Assembly (NCBI GenBank): GCA_903858275.1
Contig: CAIOIC010000033.1
Location: forward strand, 106,108 to 170,107
Reading direction: 5' to 3'
Source: an uncultured Verrucomicrobia subdivision 3 bacterium
Lineage (GTDB): Bacteria > Verrucomicrobiota > Verrucomicrobiia > Limisphaerales > UBA11358
Length of the DNA: 64,000 nt
This document shows, piece by piece, positions 1 through 9,157 of the stretch. Made by a program: the position numbers and the translations under genes. Position 1 is the stretch's first letter. Each line of letters starts with the position of its first letter. A model generated the notes under the pieces. It ran no database searches and had not been told where the DNA came from. It was given only the letters and a program-made list of their open reading frames with translations.

Positions 1-112
1 TCATGCCGATTGCGTTTCAGTGTCAGAAAATTTACAAGCGTAAGCGAAGTTCAAGTTGAGTGTAGATATTCTGCCGCCATCTAGTTGCTAGGGTGCAAAA
101 TTCATTCACCAA

Positions 113-150
113 AATAAAAACACCCCGCGATTTCTCGCAGGGCGTTTTTA
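113..150 (-). terminator. Rho-independent terminator, possibly bidirectional
   Basis: An 8-bp GC-rich stem with the loop gaaa is flanked by a T-run on either strand (A-run at 113-120, T-run at 145-149 on the plus strand). It lies just past the stop codon of the minus-strand DUF5069 gene, so it most likely ends that transcript. Confidence 0.75.
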
Positions 151-164
151 TTTCAACTGGTTGA

Positions 165-608
165 TCAAGCCTTGCCGCCGTAACTCGCAAAATCGTCCGC
201 ATCCAGCACGTCAAACCACGTTGAGATATCCGTGCGCGTGGGCGCGATGGCCTTGTGGATACCGTTGAAATACTCCCGGCCGTCGGGATTGTTCGGCGCG
301 CGGTTTTCCTGCCACTGCGTCCACGAGGCGATTTCCGGCGCGGTGCGCTTATGCTTGGCGTGCTTGGCGATCCATTCGAGCACTTCGGTATCACTTTTGA
401 TCAGTTCTTTTTTCAACGCTTCCGGGTCAATGCCGGCGAATTCCAGAAACTGCTGGTCGAGCGGACAGGCGTAATGATATTCGCCGTTTTTGCCGGCCAG
501 CTCCGCGCGGCCCTTGTCGAGGCAGCGCGGGAGAATAGCGTAGCCGCCAAGCCGCACGCGCGGGCTGCGCGGCGGGAATTTTGTGAGGTCAGTAGTATGG
601 AGTGACAT
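165..608 (-). CDS. DUF5069 domain protein
   Basis: A 147-residue soluble protein whose N-terminus (LTKFPPRSPRVRLGGYAIL, about residues 8-26) is typical of the DUF5069 family, which has no known reaction. I start it at the ATG at 608. The longer open frame back to 815 runs through the divergent psd gene and has no family similarity. There is no signal peptide or membrane segment. It is monocistronic, divergent from psd across about 107 bp, and ends at a strong terminator. Family assignment is from recognition of the conserved N-terminal stretch; function is unknown. Confidence 0.75.
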   Translation of the reverse strand: MSLHTTDLTKFPPRSPRVRLGGYAILPRCLDKGRAELAGKNGEYHYACPLDQQFLEFAGIDPEALKKELIKSDTEVLEWIAKHAKHKRTAPEIASWTQWQENRAPNNPDGREYFNGIHKAIAPTRTDISTWFDVLDADDFASYGGKA

Positions 609-715
609 GATTTTGTTTGGTTCCGGTTTGCACGTCGCCTTTCTTTGCGACGGAAGCCAAGTTGCACTGAAAATGCCGAATTGCAAGCGGCCGGGAAAAA
701 ATTTATTGTTTCCGG

Positions 716-1402
716 GTGAAACACTCTGGAAAAGCCTCAAGCGCGGCATTGAAATTAATCGGCATGTCCGGCCTGGCCGTGCTGATGCTGCTGGCCGTCG
801 CATGGCTGGCGGCACTGATCGGCAGTTGCATCCTGGCAGTGGCCGGAGTGCTCGGTGCTTTGTGGGTATTGTTCGTTCTCTTCACCTTTTATTTTTTCCG
901 CGACCCCGACGCGATGACTCCTTCTACGCCCAATCTCGTCGTCGCACCCGGCCACGGCAAAGTGGACACGATTGACACCACAACTGAAGAGGAATTCATG
1001 GGCGGCGAATGCCAGCGCATCTCCATTTTTCTTTCCGTGTTTGACGTTCACGTCCAGAACGCGCCGGTCACGGGGCGCATCGCCTTCTTCAAACACTCAC
1101 CTGGCCAGTATCTGAACGCGATGCGCGCCGATTGCGCTAAGTTCAACGAAAATGTTTTAATCGGCATCGAATCCGTCGAACCAAGCAATCAGAAAATCGG
1201 ATTGCGCCTCATCGCCGGCCTCATTGCGCGGCGCATCGTGCCGTTCGTGGCCCAAAACGATCCGGTGCATCGCGGCGAACGCATCAGCCTGATTCAATTC
1301 GGTTCGCGCGTAGACGTTTACCTGCCGAAGTCGGCGAAACTCAAAATCCAGCTCGGCGACCGCGTGGTCGGCGGGCAAACGGTGCTGGCCACATTCGACT
1401 GA
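716..1402 (+). CDS. psd: Phosphatidylserine decarboxylase, short form
   Basis: Converts phosphatidylserine to phosphatidylethanolamine at the inner membrane, using a pyruvoyl group made by self-cleavage. The 228-residue length fits the short PSD class. Two hydrophobic segments at about residues 17-57 anchor the N-terminus. The self-cleavage motif is FGSR with Gly196-Ser197; Ser197 should become the pyruvoyl group, giving a large beta and a small alpha chain. The frame opens with GTG at 716; an internal ATG at 764 would remove the first 16 residues and is also possible. The gene is first in a tight run with pssA (4-bp gap), whose product it uses, then lysE-like and ychF. Confidence 0.9.
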   Translation: MKHSGKASSAALKLIGMSGLAVLMLLAVAWLAALIGSCILAVAGVLGALWVLFVLFTFYFFRDPDAMTPSTPNLVVAPGHGKVDTIDTTTEEEFMGGECQRISIFLSVFDVHVQNAPVTGRIAFFKHSPGQYLNAMRADCAKFNENVLIGIESVEPSNQKIGLRLIAGLIARRIVPFVAQNDPVHRGERISLIQFGSRVDVYLPKSAKLKIQLGDRVVGGQTVLATFD

Positions 1403-1406
1403 TCTC

Positions 1407-2270
1407 ATGGCTGCAACCCCGCAAAATAACGCACCGCCCGCCGAGGGTGAGAGGCTGAGGATTTATTTCCTGCCGAACCTGCTGACGGCCGGAAATCTTT
1501 TCTGCGGCTTCGTAGCGCTCACCCAGATTGTCGAGGCCAACCTCACTCCGAATGCCGAAGGCCACGTCAACTGGATGCCCATCAAGTTTGCACTCGCGTG
1601 CATTCTGCTGGCGTGCATCTTCGATTTATTCGATGGCCGGGTTGCGCGCATGGGTGGACATGAAAGTCCATTTGGCCGCGAGTTTGATTCGTTGGCGGAT
1701 TTAATTTCGTTCGGCGTCGCGCCGGCTTTTTTGGTGCATCGCGTAGTGTTGCGCAGTGCATTGCCTGATGACTATGCTGAGCTTGGCTGGCTCATCGCCT
1801 CAATTTACCTCATCTGTGGAGCGTTCCGGCTGGCGCGGTTCAATTGCCTTGCCTCAATGAACTTGCCCGGCGCGGGCAAAGATTTTCTCGGCTTCCCGAT
1901 TCCATCCGCCGCCGGGCTCGTCGCGTCGCTGACGTTGTTTATCATCAAGTTGAATGAGAAAAACAAAGATCTCGGCCACTGGGGCTACCTACTGCCGGTG
2001 GTGCTGATTTTTCTCTCCGCGATGATGGTGAGCGAGGTGCGGTATCCAAGCTTTAAATCCCTCGGCGTGCGCTCCACCACGACATTTTTGAAGCTGGTCA
2101 TCGCAGCATTATTCGTCGGCTGCCTGTTTATCCTGAAAGAGAAGATTTTGTATTACGTCCTGCCGCTGTTCTTCACCGGCTACCTGCTTTACGGCTTCAT
2201 TCGTCCACACATCTCGCGGGCCTGGCGCAAGGAAATCGAGGAAGAAGACGACATGGAGGCGGGACACTAA
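1407..2270 (+). CDS. pssA: CDP-diacylglycerol--serine O-phosphatidyltransferase
   Basis: Makes phosphatidylserine from CDP-diacylglycerol and L-serine, supplying the substrate of the psd product encoded just upstream. The complete CDP-alcohol phosphotransferase signature is present: D76-G77, A80-R81, G90, D94 and D98 with exact spacing. At least seven hydrophobic segments surround and follow it. At 287 residues it fits the type II (Bacillus-like) PssA class. Start is the ATG at 1407, four bases past psd, which indicates co-transcription. The C-terminus is short, charged and acidic (EIEEEDDMEAGH). Confidence 0.92.
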   Translation: MAATPQNNAPPAEGERLRIYFLPNLLTAGNLFCGFVALTQIVEANLTPNAEGHVNWMPIKFALACILLACIFDLFDGRVARMGGHESPFGREFDSLADLISFGVAPAFLVHRVVLRSALPDDYAELGWLIASIYLICGAFRLARFNCLASMNLPGAGKDFLGFPIPSAAGLVASLTLFIIKLNEKNKDLGHWGYLLPVVLIFLSAMMVSEVRYPSFKSLGVRSTTTFLKLVIAALFVGCLFILKEKILYYVLPLFFTGYLLYGFIRPHISRAWRKEIEEEDDMEAGH

Positions 2271-2271
2271 C

Positions 2272-2973
2272 ATGGCCGAGTCGCATCCCATTTTGGTGGC
2301 TTTGATGGCGGGGTTTACCTGCGGGCTTTTTTTTTCCGCGCTGCCCGGACCTATCAATCTGACCATCTTGAATGAAGGAGCGAAGCGCGGTTTCAAATGG
2401 GGGTTTTTCATCGGGCTGGGTGCGGTGACGATGGACATCGTATATTGCACGATTTCGTTTACCGGCATCTCGCAACTTATTGATCATGGCCTGGCCCAGA
2501 CCATCATGCGGGTGGCGGGTTTTGTTTTCCTGTTGTTTCTTGGCAGTAAATTTCTTTCAGCCAAATTGGAGAAGGAGCCGACGCCCATCAGCAAGGTGAT
2601 CGGCAAAATCGAGGAGCGGATTGAACACAAGGTTCATCCCCATACTGCCTATGCCACCGGGGTCGTGCGCGTGGCGGCCAACATGGGTGTGCTAGCGGCG
2701 TGGGTGGTGCTGGCCGCCACATTGATGAGCACCAAGGCATTTTTTAGCACTGAGGAATGGGTGGATGACTCGACGCCCGCCAAGGCTGCCTGCATCAGTG
2801 GAATCGCGCTCGGCGCCTTGCTGTGGTTCTTTTTCTGGAGTTCGCTGGTGGCGCGCGGCCAGGGCAAGTTCAGCGCCCGTTCACTTTTGCGACTGCAGCA
2901 CTTTTCCGGTATTGGGCTCATTGCCATCGCTGTGTATGAAGGAGTGCGAATCGCCATGCGCCTCGCCAGTTAA
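2272..2973 (+). CDS. LysE-family exporter
   Basis: A 233-residue membrane protein with six likely transmembrane segments. It opens with the family pattern FFSALPGPINLTILNEG (about residues 20-37), the LysE/RhtB signature near the first helix. LysE-type proteins export amino acids or related small solutes; the substrate cannot be read from sequence. Start ATG at 2272 is one base past pssA and follows a GGAGG at about 2254-2258 inside the pssA tail, so translational coupling is likely. A loop at about residues 95-125 is longer and more charged than in small family members. Confidence 0.8.
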   Translation: MAESHPILVALMAGFTCGLFFSALPGPINLTILNEGAKRGFKWGFFIGLGAVTMDIVYCTISFTGISQLIDHGLAQTIMRVAGFVFLLFLGSKFLSAKLEKEPTPISKVIGKIEERIEHKVHPHTAYATGVVRVAANMGVLAAWVVLAATLMSTKAFFSTEEWVDDSTPAKAACISGIALGALLWFFFWSSLVARGQGKFSARSLLRLQHFSGIGLIAIAVYEGVRIAMRLAS

Positions 2974-2985
2974 AATTTATAATTT

Positions 2986-4089
2986 ATGCTTAAAGCTGGA
3001 ATCGTCGGATTGCCCAACGTCGGCAAATCAACCCTGTTCAACGCCGTCACTCGCACCCGCAAGGCTGAGGCCGCGAATTATCCCTTCTGCACCATTGACC
3101 CGAACGTCGGCATCGTCACCGTGCCGGACGAACGACTCTATGTCCTGCAAAAGATCGCTAAGACCGGCGTCGTCATCCCGGCAGCGGTGGAATTCGTGGA
3201 CATCGCCGGCCTCGTCAAAGGTGCCGCTGCGGGCGAAGGCTTGGGCAACAAGTTTCTTTCCCACATTCGCGAAGTGGATGCCATTGTGCAGGTCGTCCGC
3301 TGCTTTGAGGATGCGGATATCCATCACGTCGCCGGCACCATTGACCCCGTGCGCGACATCGAGACCATCACCACCGAACTCGTCCTCGCCGATCTGGAAG
3401 CCGTGCAAAAGCGTCTCGCCAGCGTGGCCAAAGACGCCAAGCGTGGCGACAAGGAAGCGCTCGCGCAGGAAAATGTTTTGAAAAAAATCGAGCCACACCT
3501 CAATGCCGGCAAGCCCGCGCTCACGCTCGAACTGACACCGGAGGACAAAGCCATCTCGCGCCTGTTCTGGCTGATGACTGACAAACCGACGATTTTTGCC
3601 TGCAACGTCAAGGAAAGCGATCTGGCCACCGCCGACAAAAATCCGTTCGTTGAAAAAGTTCGTGAATACACGAAACATCATTTCGCCTGCGAAGCCGTCG
3701 TCATCAGCGCGCAGATTGAGAGCGACCTGATTGATTTGTCTGACGCCGAGGCGAAGGACTTCCTCAAGGAACTAGGCGTAAGCGAATCCGGCGTCGGTGC
3801 GCTCATCCGCGCTACGTATCATCTGCTCGGCCTGCGGACGTATTTCACGGCGGGCGAAAAAGAAGTCCGTGCCTGGACCATTCACAACGGAGATACCGCG
3901 CCGAAAGCGGCGGGCGTCATCCACTCCGATTTTGAACGCGGGTTTATCAAGGCGGAAACCGTGGCCTACGACGACCTGGTTAAGCTCGGTTCCGTCGCTG
4001 CCGCACGCGAAAAGGGCCTCTACCGAATGGAAGGCAAGGAATACGTGGTGAAAGACGGCGATGTGCTGCTCTTCAAGTTCAACGTGTGA
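2986..4089 (+). CDS. ychF: Redox-regulated ATPase YchF (Obg family)
   Basis: A translation-associated P-loop NTPase that prefers ATP over GTP. The G1 loop is GLPNVGKST (residues 8-16), switch region DIAGLVKGA follows, and the G4 position reads NVKE instead of NKxD, the change that gives YchF its ATP preference. A coiled-coil insertion (about 130-190) and the C-terminal TGS domain (about 280-367) are complete. Length 367 is close to the usual 363. It is last in the psd-pssA-lysE-like run and is followed by a strong terminator. Confidence 0.95.
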   Translation: MLKAGIVGLPNVGKSTLFNAVTRTRKAEAANYPFCTIDPNVGIVTVPDERLYVLQKIAKTGVVIPAAVEFVDIAGLVKGAAAGEGLGNKFLSHIREVDAIVQVVRCFEDADIHHVAGTIDPVRDIETITTELVLADLEAVQKRLASVAKDAKRGDKEALAQENVLKKIEPHLNAGKPALTLELTPEDKAISRLFWLMTDKPTIFACNVKESDLATADKNPFVEKVREYTKHHFACEAVVISAQIESDLIDLSDAEAKDFLKELGVSESGVGALIRATYHLLGLRTYFTAGEKEVRAWTIHNGDTAPKAAGVIHSDFERGFIKAETVAYDDLVKLGSVAAAREKGLYRMEGKEYVVKDGDVLLFKFNV

Positions 4090-4103
4090 TTTTCAGATAA
4101 CTT

Positions 4104-4143
4104 AAAGGCCACAGAGCAAAACTCTGTGGCCTTTCTGTTTTTT
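4104..4143 (+). terminator. Rho-independent terminator after ychF
   Basis: A perfect 13-bp stem (4104-4116 with 4122-4134) with a 5-nt loop, followed by ctgtttttt. It lies between the convergent ychF and sufS genes and may also stop minus-strand transcripts, though the minus-strand T-run is weak. Confidence 0.9.
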
Positions 4144-4155
4144 GCGGCAGGATTA

Positions 4156-5385
4156 TTACGTGAAAAACTTCTGAATTCCTTTGATGACTTCCACAAAGAC
4201 GTCCACTTCGGCCTTGGTGTTGTAGAAGTAGAAACTGGCGCGGGCAGTGGATTCCACGCCGAGCTTGTGCATGAGCGGTTGCGTGCAGTGATGCCCGCCA
4301 CGCAGCGCCACGCCCGCAGTGTTGGCAAATTCCACCACGTCGTGCGCATGGACGTCCTTGAGAAGAAAACTCACAAGGCCAGCGCGATTTTGCTTCGGGC
4401 CGAAAAGGCGGATATTCTTTAGTGCGGAAAGCTTTTCGTAGGCGTAATTCGCCAGTTCCTGATCGTGCTTCCAGATGTTATCGCGCCCGATGGCATCAAG
4501 ATAATCCATCGCAACATGCAAACCAATCGGCCCGGAAATGTCTGGTGTGCCAGCCTCAAAACGATGCGGCGCGTGTTTGAATTCCGTCTTCTGGTAGCCA
4601 ACGGACAAAATCATTTCGCCCCCGCCTTGGTAAGGCGGCATGGTTTCCAAAACCTCGTAGCGCCCATAAAGCGCGCCGACACCGGTCGGCCCGCAAATCT
4701 TGTGGCCGCTGAACGCAAAAAAATCGCAGCCAATGGCCTGCACGTCCACGGGCAGATGCCCGGCGCTCTGAGCGCCGTCCACGAGCGTGACGATGCCGAG
4801 CTTGCGAGCCTTCGCACAGAGTTCGGCGACGGGATTTACCGTGCCCATCGAGTTCGAGATGTGAACCAGCGAAAGCAGTTTCACCTGTGAGGTGAGCAAC
4901 GAATCCAGCTTGGATAAATCCAGCGTGCCTTCGTCGCCGGTAACAGGAATGTAGGCAATCTTTGCGCCGGTCTTTTGCGCGATGAGCTGCCACGGCACAA
5001 GATTGCTGTGATGCTCGACCTCGGTGAGCAGGATGACGTCGCCGGCCTTGAGATGCTTCGAGCCCCAGGTGGCGGCAACGAGGTTGATGGCCTCCGTGGT
5101 GCCGCGCGTCCAGATGATTTCGTCGCCGCTACGGGCGTTGAGAAATTTCGCCGTGCGGGTGCGGGCGGCCTCAAAGGCGTTCGTCGCCCGGTTGCTCAAC
5201 TCATGGATGCCGCGGTGAACATTGGCGTTGTCGTGCTCGTAGTAATGCACGAGGGCGTCAATCACGGAACGGGGCTTCTGCGATGTGGCGGCGTTGTCGA
5301 AATACACCAGCGACTTGCCGTGGACTTGCTGATTGAGAATCGGGAAGTCCGCGCGCAGCTTGGCCCAGTCAGGAGTAAGACTCAT
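4156..5385 (-). CDS. sufS: Cysteine desulfurase SufS
   Basis: PLP enzyme that takes sulfur from cysteine and passes the persulfide to SufU for Fe-S cluster assembly. Visible features are the PLP lysine motif SGHKICGPTGVGALYG, the early motif YFDNAATSQKP, and the RGGHHCTQPLM segment with the catalytic cysteine. This is the group II (SufS) pattern. I start it at the ATG at 5385 (MSLTPDWAKLRADFP); an in-frame ATG at 5409 adds eight residues that look like leader. It is the last gene of the minus-strand sufD-sufU-sufT-sufS cluster. SufB and SufC are not in the window. Confidence 0.93.
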   Translation of the reverse strand: MSLTPDWAKLRADFPILNQQVHGKSLVYFDNAATSQKPRSVIDALVHYYEHDNANVHRGIHELSNRATNAFEAARTRTAKFLNARSGDEIIWTRGTTEAINLVAATWGSKHLKAGDVILLTEVEHHSNLVPWQLIAQKTGAKIAYIPVTGDEGTLDLSKLDSLLTSQVKLLSLVHISNSMGTVNPVAELCAKARKLGIVTLVDGAQSAGHLPVDVQAIGCDFFAFSGHKICGPTGVGALYGRYEVLETMPPYQGGGEMILSVGYQKTEFKHAPHRFEAGTPDISGPIGLHVAMDYLDAIGRDNIWKHDQELANYAYEKLSALKNIRLFGPKQNRAGLVSFLLKDVHAHDVVEFANTAGVALRGGHHCTQPLMHKLGVESTARASFYFYNTKAEVDVFVEVIKGIQKFFT

Positions 5386-5454
5386 ACTTTTTTTAGACAC
5401 GAATTTCACGAATTAACACAAACCCATAAAATGGTGACATTCGTGTCCCGCTTT

Positions 5455-6006
5455 TCAGAGCAATCCCAGTTGCAGTTTCGCCGCCTCGGTCATCATGCTT
5501 TGGTTCCACGGCGGATCCCAGACGAGTTCCACATTAGCCTCGTCAATCGGCTCGATCGAAACGAGCTTGTTCTGCACATCCTGCGCCAACACCGGCCCCA
5601 TGCCGCAGCCGGGCGCGGTCAAAGTCATCTTAACGTCGGCTTTAAAATTATCCGCGCCAATGGGCGTGAGGTGACAGTCGTAAATCAGCCCAAGATCAAC
5701 GATGTTGACCGGAATCTCCGGGTCGTAACACGTTTTGAGCGCCTCCCAAACTTTCTTTTCCAACTCTTCCTGCGTCAGCGGGCCGCTGGCGGCGGCGGGC
5801 GCGGGGGCAATCGTTACTTCCAGTCCCAGCGCATCGGCATCCTTGGATTCGATGCGGAACATATTGCCGTTCACGATGACAGTGTAGGTGCCGCCGAGTG
5901 ATTGCGTGATGTGCGCAGTCTCACCTTTCTGGAGCGTGACCTTGGTGCCGATGGGAACCACGGAAGCTTCCACATCGCGGGTTAAAATCTTTTGTTCGGA
6001 ACTCAT
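5455..6006 (-). CDS. sufT: Fe-S assembly protein SufT, long form
   Basis: A 183-residue maturation factor for Fe-S proteins. Residues about 85-183 form a MIP18/DUF59 domain with PGCGMGPVLAQDV, including the conserved reactive Cys. The N-terminal 80 residues are the extra domain that defines the long SufT form (ASVVPIGTKVTLQKGE, then TYTVIVNGNMFRI). It sits between sufU and sufS on the same strand with short gaps, the usual neighbourhood for this family. Confidence 0.88.
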   Translation of the reverse strand: MSSEQKILTRDVEASVVPIGTKVTLQKGETAHITQSLGGTYTVIVNGNMFRIESKDADALGLEVTIAPAPAAASGPLTQEELEKKVWEALKTCYDPEIPVNIVDLGLIYDCHLTPIGADNFKADVKMTLTAPGCGMGPVLAQDVQNKLVSIEPIDEANVELVWDPPWNQSMMTEAAKLQLGLL

Positions 6007-6045
6007 ATTGGAAACATCTTCGCTGTTATGGCAGTCAAAATCAAA

Positions 6046-6501
6046 TCAGGTCTGCTCGTTTTCCGTGCTAACCGGCGCGACCTCACCCTTGAGCGCGCCA
6101 ATCAGCGCGTGCCATGCAAGGATGGCGCATTTCACGCGGGCGGGATATTTGTAAACCCCCGCAAAAACTGCGAGCTTACCGACATCGCCGGTCGTATTAC
6201 CGGTAGTCACCAAATCGCGGACACGCTCAAACATCTGGCTGGCTTCGGTCTTCGATTTGCCGATGACATTTTCCGTGAGCAGTGATGCCGACGCCTTGGA
6301 AATACAACAGCCGGAGCCGACAAAACTCGCATCTTTAATGGTTTCGCCGTCCAGCGTGAGAAACAACTTCAAGTTATCACCACAAAGCGGGTTAAAACCC
6401 TGCGCCGAGCAGGAGCACTGCGGCATTTCATGAAAATTCCGCGGCTTCTTGCAGTGATCAAGTATGACCTGCTGATAAAGGTCGTTGATGTCGTCAAACA
6501 T
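6046..6501 (-). CDS. sufU: Fe-S assembly sulfur acceptor SufU
   Basis: A 151-residue IscU-fold protein. The three conserved cysteines are present: C40 (NPLCGDN, with D42), C65 (GSGCCIS) and C125 (ARVKCAILAW). The segment between the second and third carries the insertion that separates SufU from IscU. In Suf systems of this type SufU is the zinc-dependent partner that accepts persulfide sulfur from SufS. It is followed 39 bp downstream by sufT and preceded by sufD, all minus strand. Confidence 0.92.
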   Translation of the reverse strand: MFDDINDLYQQVILDHCKKPRNFHEMPQCSCSAQGFNPLCGDNLKLFLTLDGETIKDASFVGSGCCISKASASLLTENVIGKSKTEASQMFERVRDLVTTGNTTGDVGKLAVFAGVYKYPARVKCAILAWHALIGALKGEVAPVSTENEQT

Positions 6502-6536
6502 GGTTGTTTTGAATCAAACCTAACACATGAATAAAA

Positions 6537-7889
6537 TTATTTACCGATCAAATGCGGATTAGCCTCGAGCCGATCCCATACGAGCTTGTCAATCACCTCG
6601 CGCGCCGGTTCGCACTTGATTCGCTCAATGATCTCGCCGGCAAAGGCGTGGATCAACATCTGTTTGGCTGCATCCATGCTCATCCCGCGTGAACGCAGGT
6701 AAAAAATACTTTCATCATTTAACTGTCCGATGGTCGCGCCGTGCGTGCATTTCACGTCATCGGCATAGATTTCCAGTTGCGGCTTGGTGTCAGCGGTGGC
6801 GTCATCGGAAAGCAGCAGGTTTTTGTTCGTCTGCTTGGCGTCGGTTTTCTGCGCAATTTGCTGGACGAGAATGCGCCCATGAAAAACGCCCTTCGACTTG
6901 TCGTCAAGAATGCCGTTGAAATATTCATGGCTCGCGCAATGCGGTTGCGCATGTTCCACAAGCATATGATGGTCGGCGATCTGCTCGTCCTTCGTGAGAT
7001 AAAGGCCGTTCAAAATGCACTCCAAACCTTCGCCGGCAAGCTTGGTGCGGATGTTGTTGCGCGATATTTTTGCTCCGAGCGCGAACGAGTGGACGCTTAC
7101 GTTGCTGGCACGGTTGAATTCGCCCGCGATTGTAGCGATATGAAATGCCGCTGCTGCCTCGTCTTGCACCTTGACGTGCTCAACTGCTGCATTGTCGCCA
7201 GCTACAATTTCCATCACCGCGTTGGTAAAATACGCGACATTGACAGTGCTGATGTAGCTTTCCACCACCGTCAACTTACTGTTCGCCTCCGCAATCACGA
7301 GGTTGCGCGGCAGGATGGTGTCTCCGTCTTGTTTCGCGGACGAAATATAAATTAACTGCACCGGTTCGGCGACGGCGACACCCTGCGGCACAAAGATGAA
7401 CGCGCCATCAGTGAAGAGGGCTTGATTCAAAGCGGCGAAGGAATTTCCCGCTATATGCGCAAATTTTCCAAGGTGCTTTACAATGAGCGCAGAATCTTGG
7501 GCCAACGCCGAGGCAAGACTTTCAATCCGCACACCACCGGCGACCGGCTTGATGCTGGAAAGTTTTGCGGAGAAAAAACCATTCACGAAGACAAGCCGGT
7601 GGCCATTCAGAGCGGCGAAGACTGATTTGTCCAACGCCGCAATTTCCGCACCATTGACCACCGCCTGACTGGCGAGTTGAAAATCCAGTTTTGCAATCGG
7701 CGAGATATTGGTAAAGCGCCAGTCCTCGTCGCGGAGCGTCGGAAAACCCTGCTCGGCAAAGCTGGCAATGCCGGCCTGACGCAGCGCCGGCAACCATTTT
7801 GGCTGCGGCGCAAGTGACTTGAACTGTGAAAACCTAGCAACCAGCGATTCCGTCCCGTTATTTACGTTTGGCGTCATATTTAGAATCAT
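6537..7889 (-). CDS. sufD: Fe-S assembly scaffold component SufD
   Basis: A 450-residue beta-helix protein of the SufB/SufD family. The C-terminal half carries the strongly conserved DDVKCTHGATIGQLNDESIFYL segment and the SRGMS motif. It is read as SufD by length and lack of the longer SufB N-terminus. In the cell SufD forms SufBC2D with SufB and the SufC ATPase, but neither partner gene is nearby, which is unusual. ATG codons at 7889 and 7877 are both plausible starts. It heads the minus-strand suf cluster and is divergent from the mrp gene across about 145 bp. Confidence 0.88.
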   Translation of the reverse strand: MILNMTPNVNNGTESLVARFSQFKSLAPQPKWLPALRQAGIASFAEQGFPTLRDEDWRFTNISPIAKLDFQLASQAVVNGAEIAALDKSVFAALNGHRLVFVNGFFSAKLSSIKPVAGGVRIESLASALAQDSALIVKHLGKFAHIAGNSFAALNQALFTDGAFIFVPQGVAVAEPVQLIYISSAKQDGDTILPRNLVIAEANSKLTVVESYISTVNVAYFTNAVMEIVAGDNAAVEHVKVQDEAAAAFHIATIAGEFNRASNVSVHSFALGAKISRNNIRTKLAGEGLECILNGLYLTKDEQIADHHMLVEHAQPHCASHEYFNGILDDKSKGVFHGRILVQQIAQKTDAKQTNKNLLLSDDATADTKPQLEIYADDVKCTHGATIGQLNDESIFYLRSRGMSMDAAKQMLIHAFAGEIIERIKCEPAREVIDKLVWDRLEANPHLIGK

Positions 7890-8034
7890 TCTAATTATAA
7901 ATTAGGCAATTAATCTCCCATTTTCACGCCGGCGGTGCAAATCAAAAACGCGGGGAAAATCGCCGGGCCAAAATTGGCGCGAAGAACGCGAAATACATTT
8001 TGCGTTCGGGCGATTGAGTGGCATTTTGTCCCCC

Positions 8035-9075
8035 ATGCTTTCGCAAGACGACATCAAGCGCGCCCTGACCGCAGTGAAGTATCCCGGCTTTTCACGAGAT
8101 ATTGTTTCCTTCGGCCTTATTAAGGACATTTCCACCGCCAATGGCGCGATTAGCGTGGCCATCCAACTGACCTCGCCAAATCCTGATGCCGCAGGGCAGA
8201 TTAAAGCTGAGGCGGAACAGATTCTGAAAAGACTTCCCGGCGGGAGCCACGCCATCGTGGAAATCCGCCAGCCGACCACCGGTCAGGCTGAGACCGGCAA
8301 ATCCTTTGCCAATCAGACCAAAGTGCCTGGCGTGAAACGTGTCATCGCAATCGCCAGCGGCAAGGGTGGAGTCGGCAAATCCACCTGTTCGGTAAATCTG
8401 GCCTGCGCGCTGAACCATCTTGGCGCGAAAGTCGGCCTGCTTGATTGCGATATCTACGGACCGAGCATCCCGCTGATGATGGGCGTTTACGAGCGACCGA
8501 CTGTCAGCAACGATGAACGGCTTGTTCCGCCAATAGCTCATGGCGTAAAAGTAATGAGCATCGGTTTGTTATTGAATGACGACCAGCCGGTTATCTGGCG
8601 CGGGCCGATGGTCACCAAGACGATTCAGCAATTTCTTCTCGCAGTGGAATGGGGCGATTTGGATTTTCTGCTCGTAGATTTGCCGCCAGGCACCGGCGAC
8701 GCACAGCTTTCACTCTGCCAGACCGTTCCGCTTGATGGCGGCGTTATCATCAGCACGCCGCAGGAAGCCTCTCTCGGCGTCGTGCGCAAAGGCATTTCCA
8801 TGTTCAATAAAGTAAATGTGCCGATTCTTGGCATCGTCGAAAATATGAGCTACTTCACCGCGCCAAACGGCGACCGCGTGGAAATCTTCGGCCACGGCGG
8901 CGGCAAGGAAGAGTCCGCGCGGCAAAACGTCCCGTTCCTCGGTGAAATCCCCATTTTCACGGAAATACGCGAAGGCGGCGACCGCGGAATGCCGATTGTT
9001 GTTTCCACGCCCAACCACGCGGCTGGCAAGGCGTTCATTCAAATTGCAGACGGGCTGAGGAAAAAGTTAAAATGA
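8035..9075 (+). CDS. mrp: Mrp/ApbC-family Fe-S carrier ATPase
   Basis: A 346-residue protein with an N-terminal DUF59-like domain (about residues 1-85) and a deviant-Walker P-loop domain (ASGKGGVGKST, about 110-120; DLPPGTGD further on). Mrp proteins carry 4Fe-4S clusters to apoproteins; lying divergent from suf fits that role. The family normally has a cluster-binding CPxC between NMSYF and the IFGHGGG motif. Here the segment reads NMSYFTAPNGDRVEIFGHGG, so both cysteines are missing. Start is taken at the ATG at 8035; TTG at 8014 extends the frame by seven residues. Confidence 0.9.
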   Translation: MLSQDDIKRALTAVKYPGFSRDIVSFGLIKDISTANGAISVAIQLTSPNPDAAGQIKAEAEQILKRLPGGSHAIVEIRQPTTGQAETGKSFANQTKVPGVKRVIAIASGKGGVGKSTCSVNLACALNHLGAKVGLLDCDIYGPSIPLMMGVYERPTVSNDERLVPPIAHGVKVMSIGLLLNDDQPVIWRGPMVTKTIQQFLLAVEWGDLDFLLVDLPPGTGDAQLSLCQTVPLDGGVIISTPQEASLGVVRKGISMFNKVNVPILGIVENMSYFTAPNGDRVEIFGHGGGKEESARQNVPFLGEIPIFTEIREGGDRGMPIVVSTPNHAAGKAFIQIADGLRKKLK

Positions 9076-9157
9076 ATTTCATACGACAGGCGGCCCCAGA
9101 TTTAATTTGCCAGAACCGATTCGAGGATTTAAGGTAAACGCCACAGTGACAAACATT

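Noticed and set aside
633..652. CGTCGC/GCGACG hairpin in the psd leader as a riboswitch or attenuator
   Set aside because: A simple 6-bp hairpin with no T-run, no conserved core and no known class; not enough to call.
165..815. Longer 216-codon start for the DUF5069 gene
   Set aside because: The extra 69 codons overlap the divergent psd start and show no coding character; the internal ATG at 608 begins the conserved family sequence.
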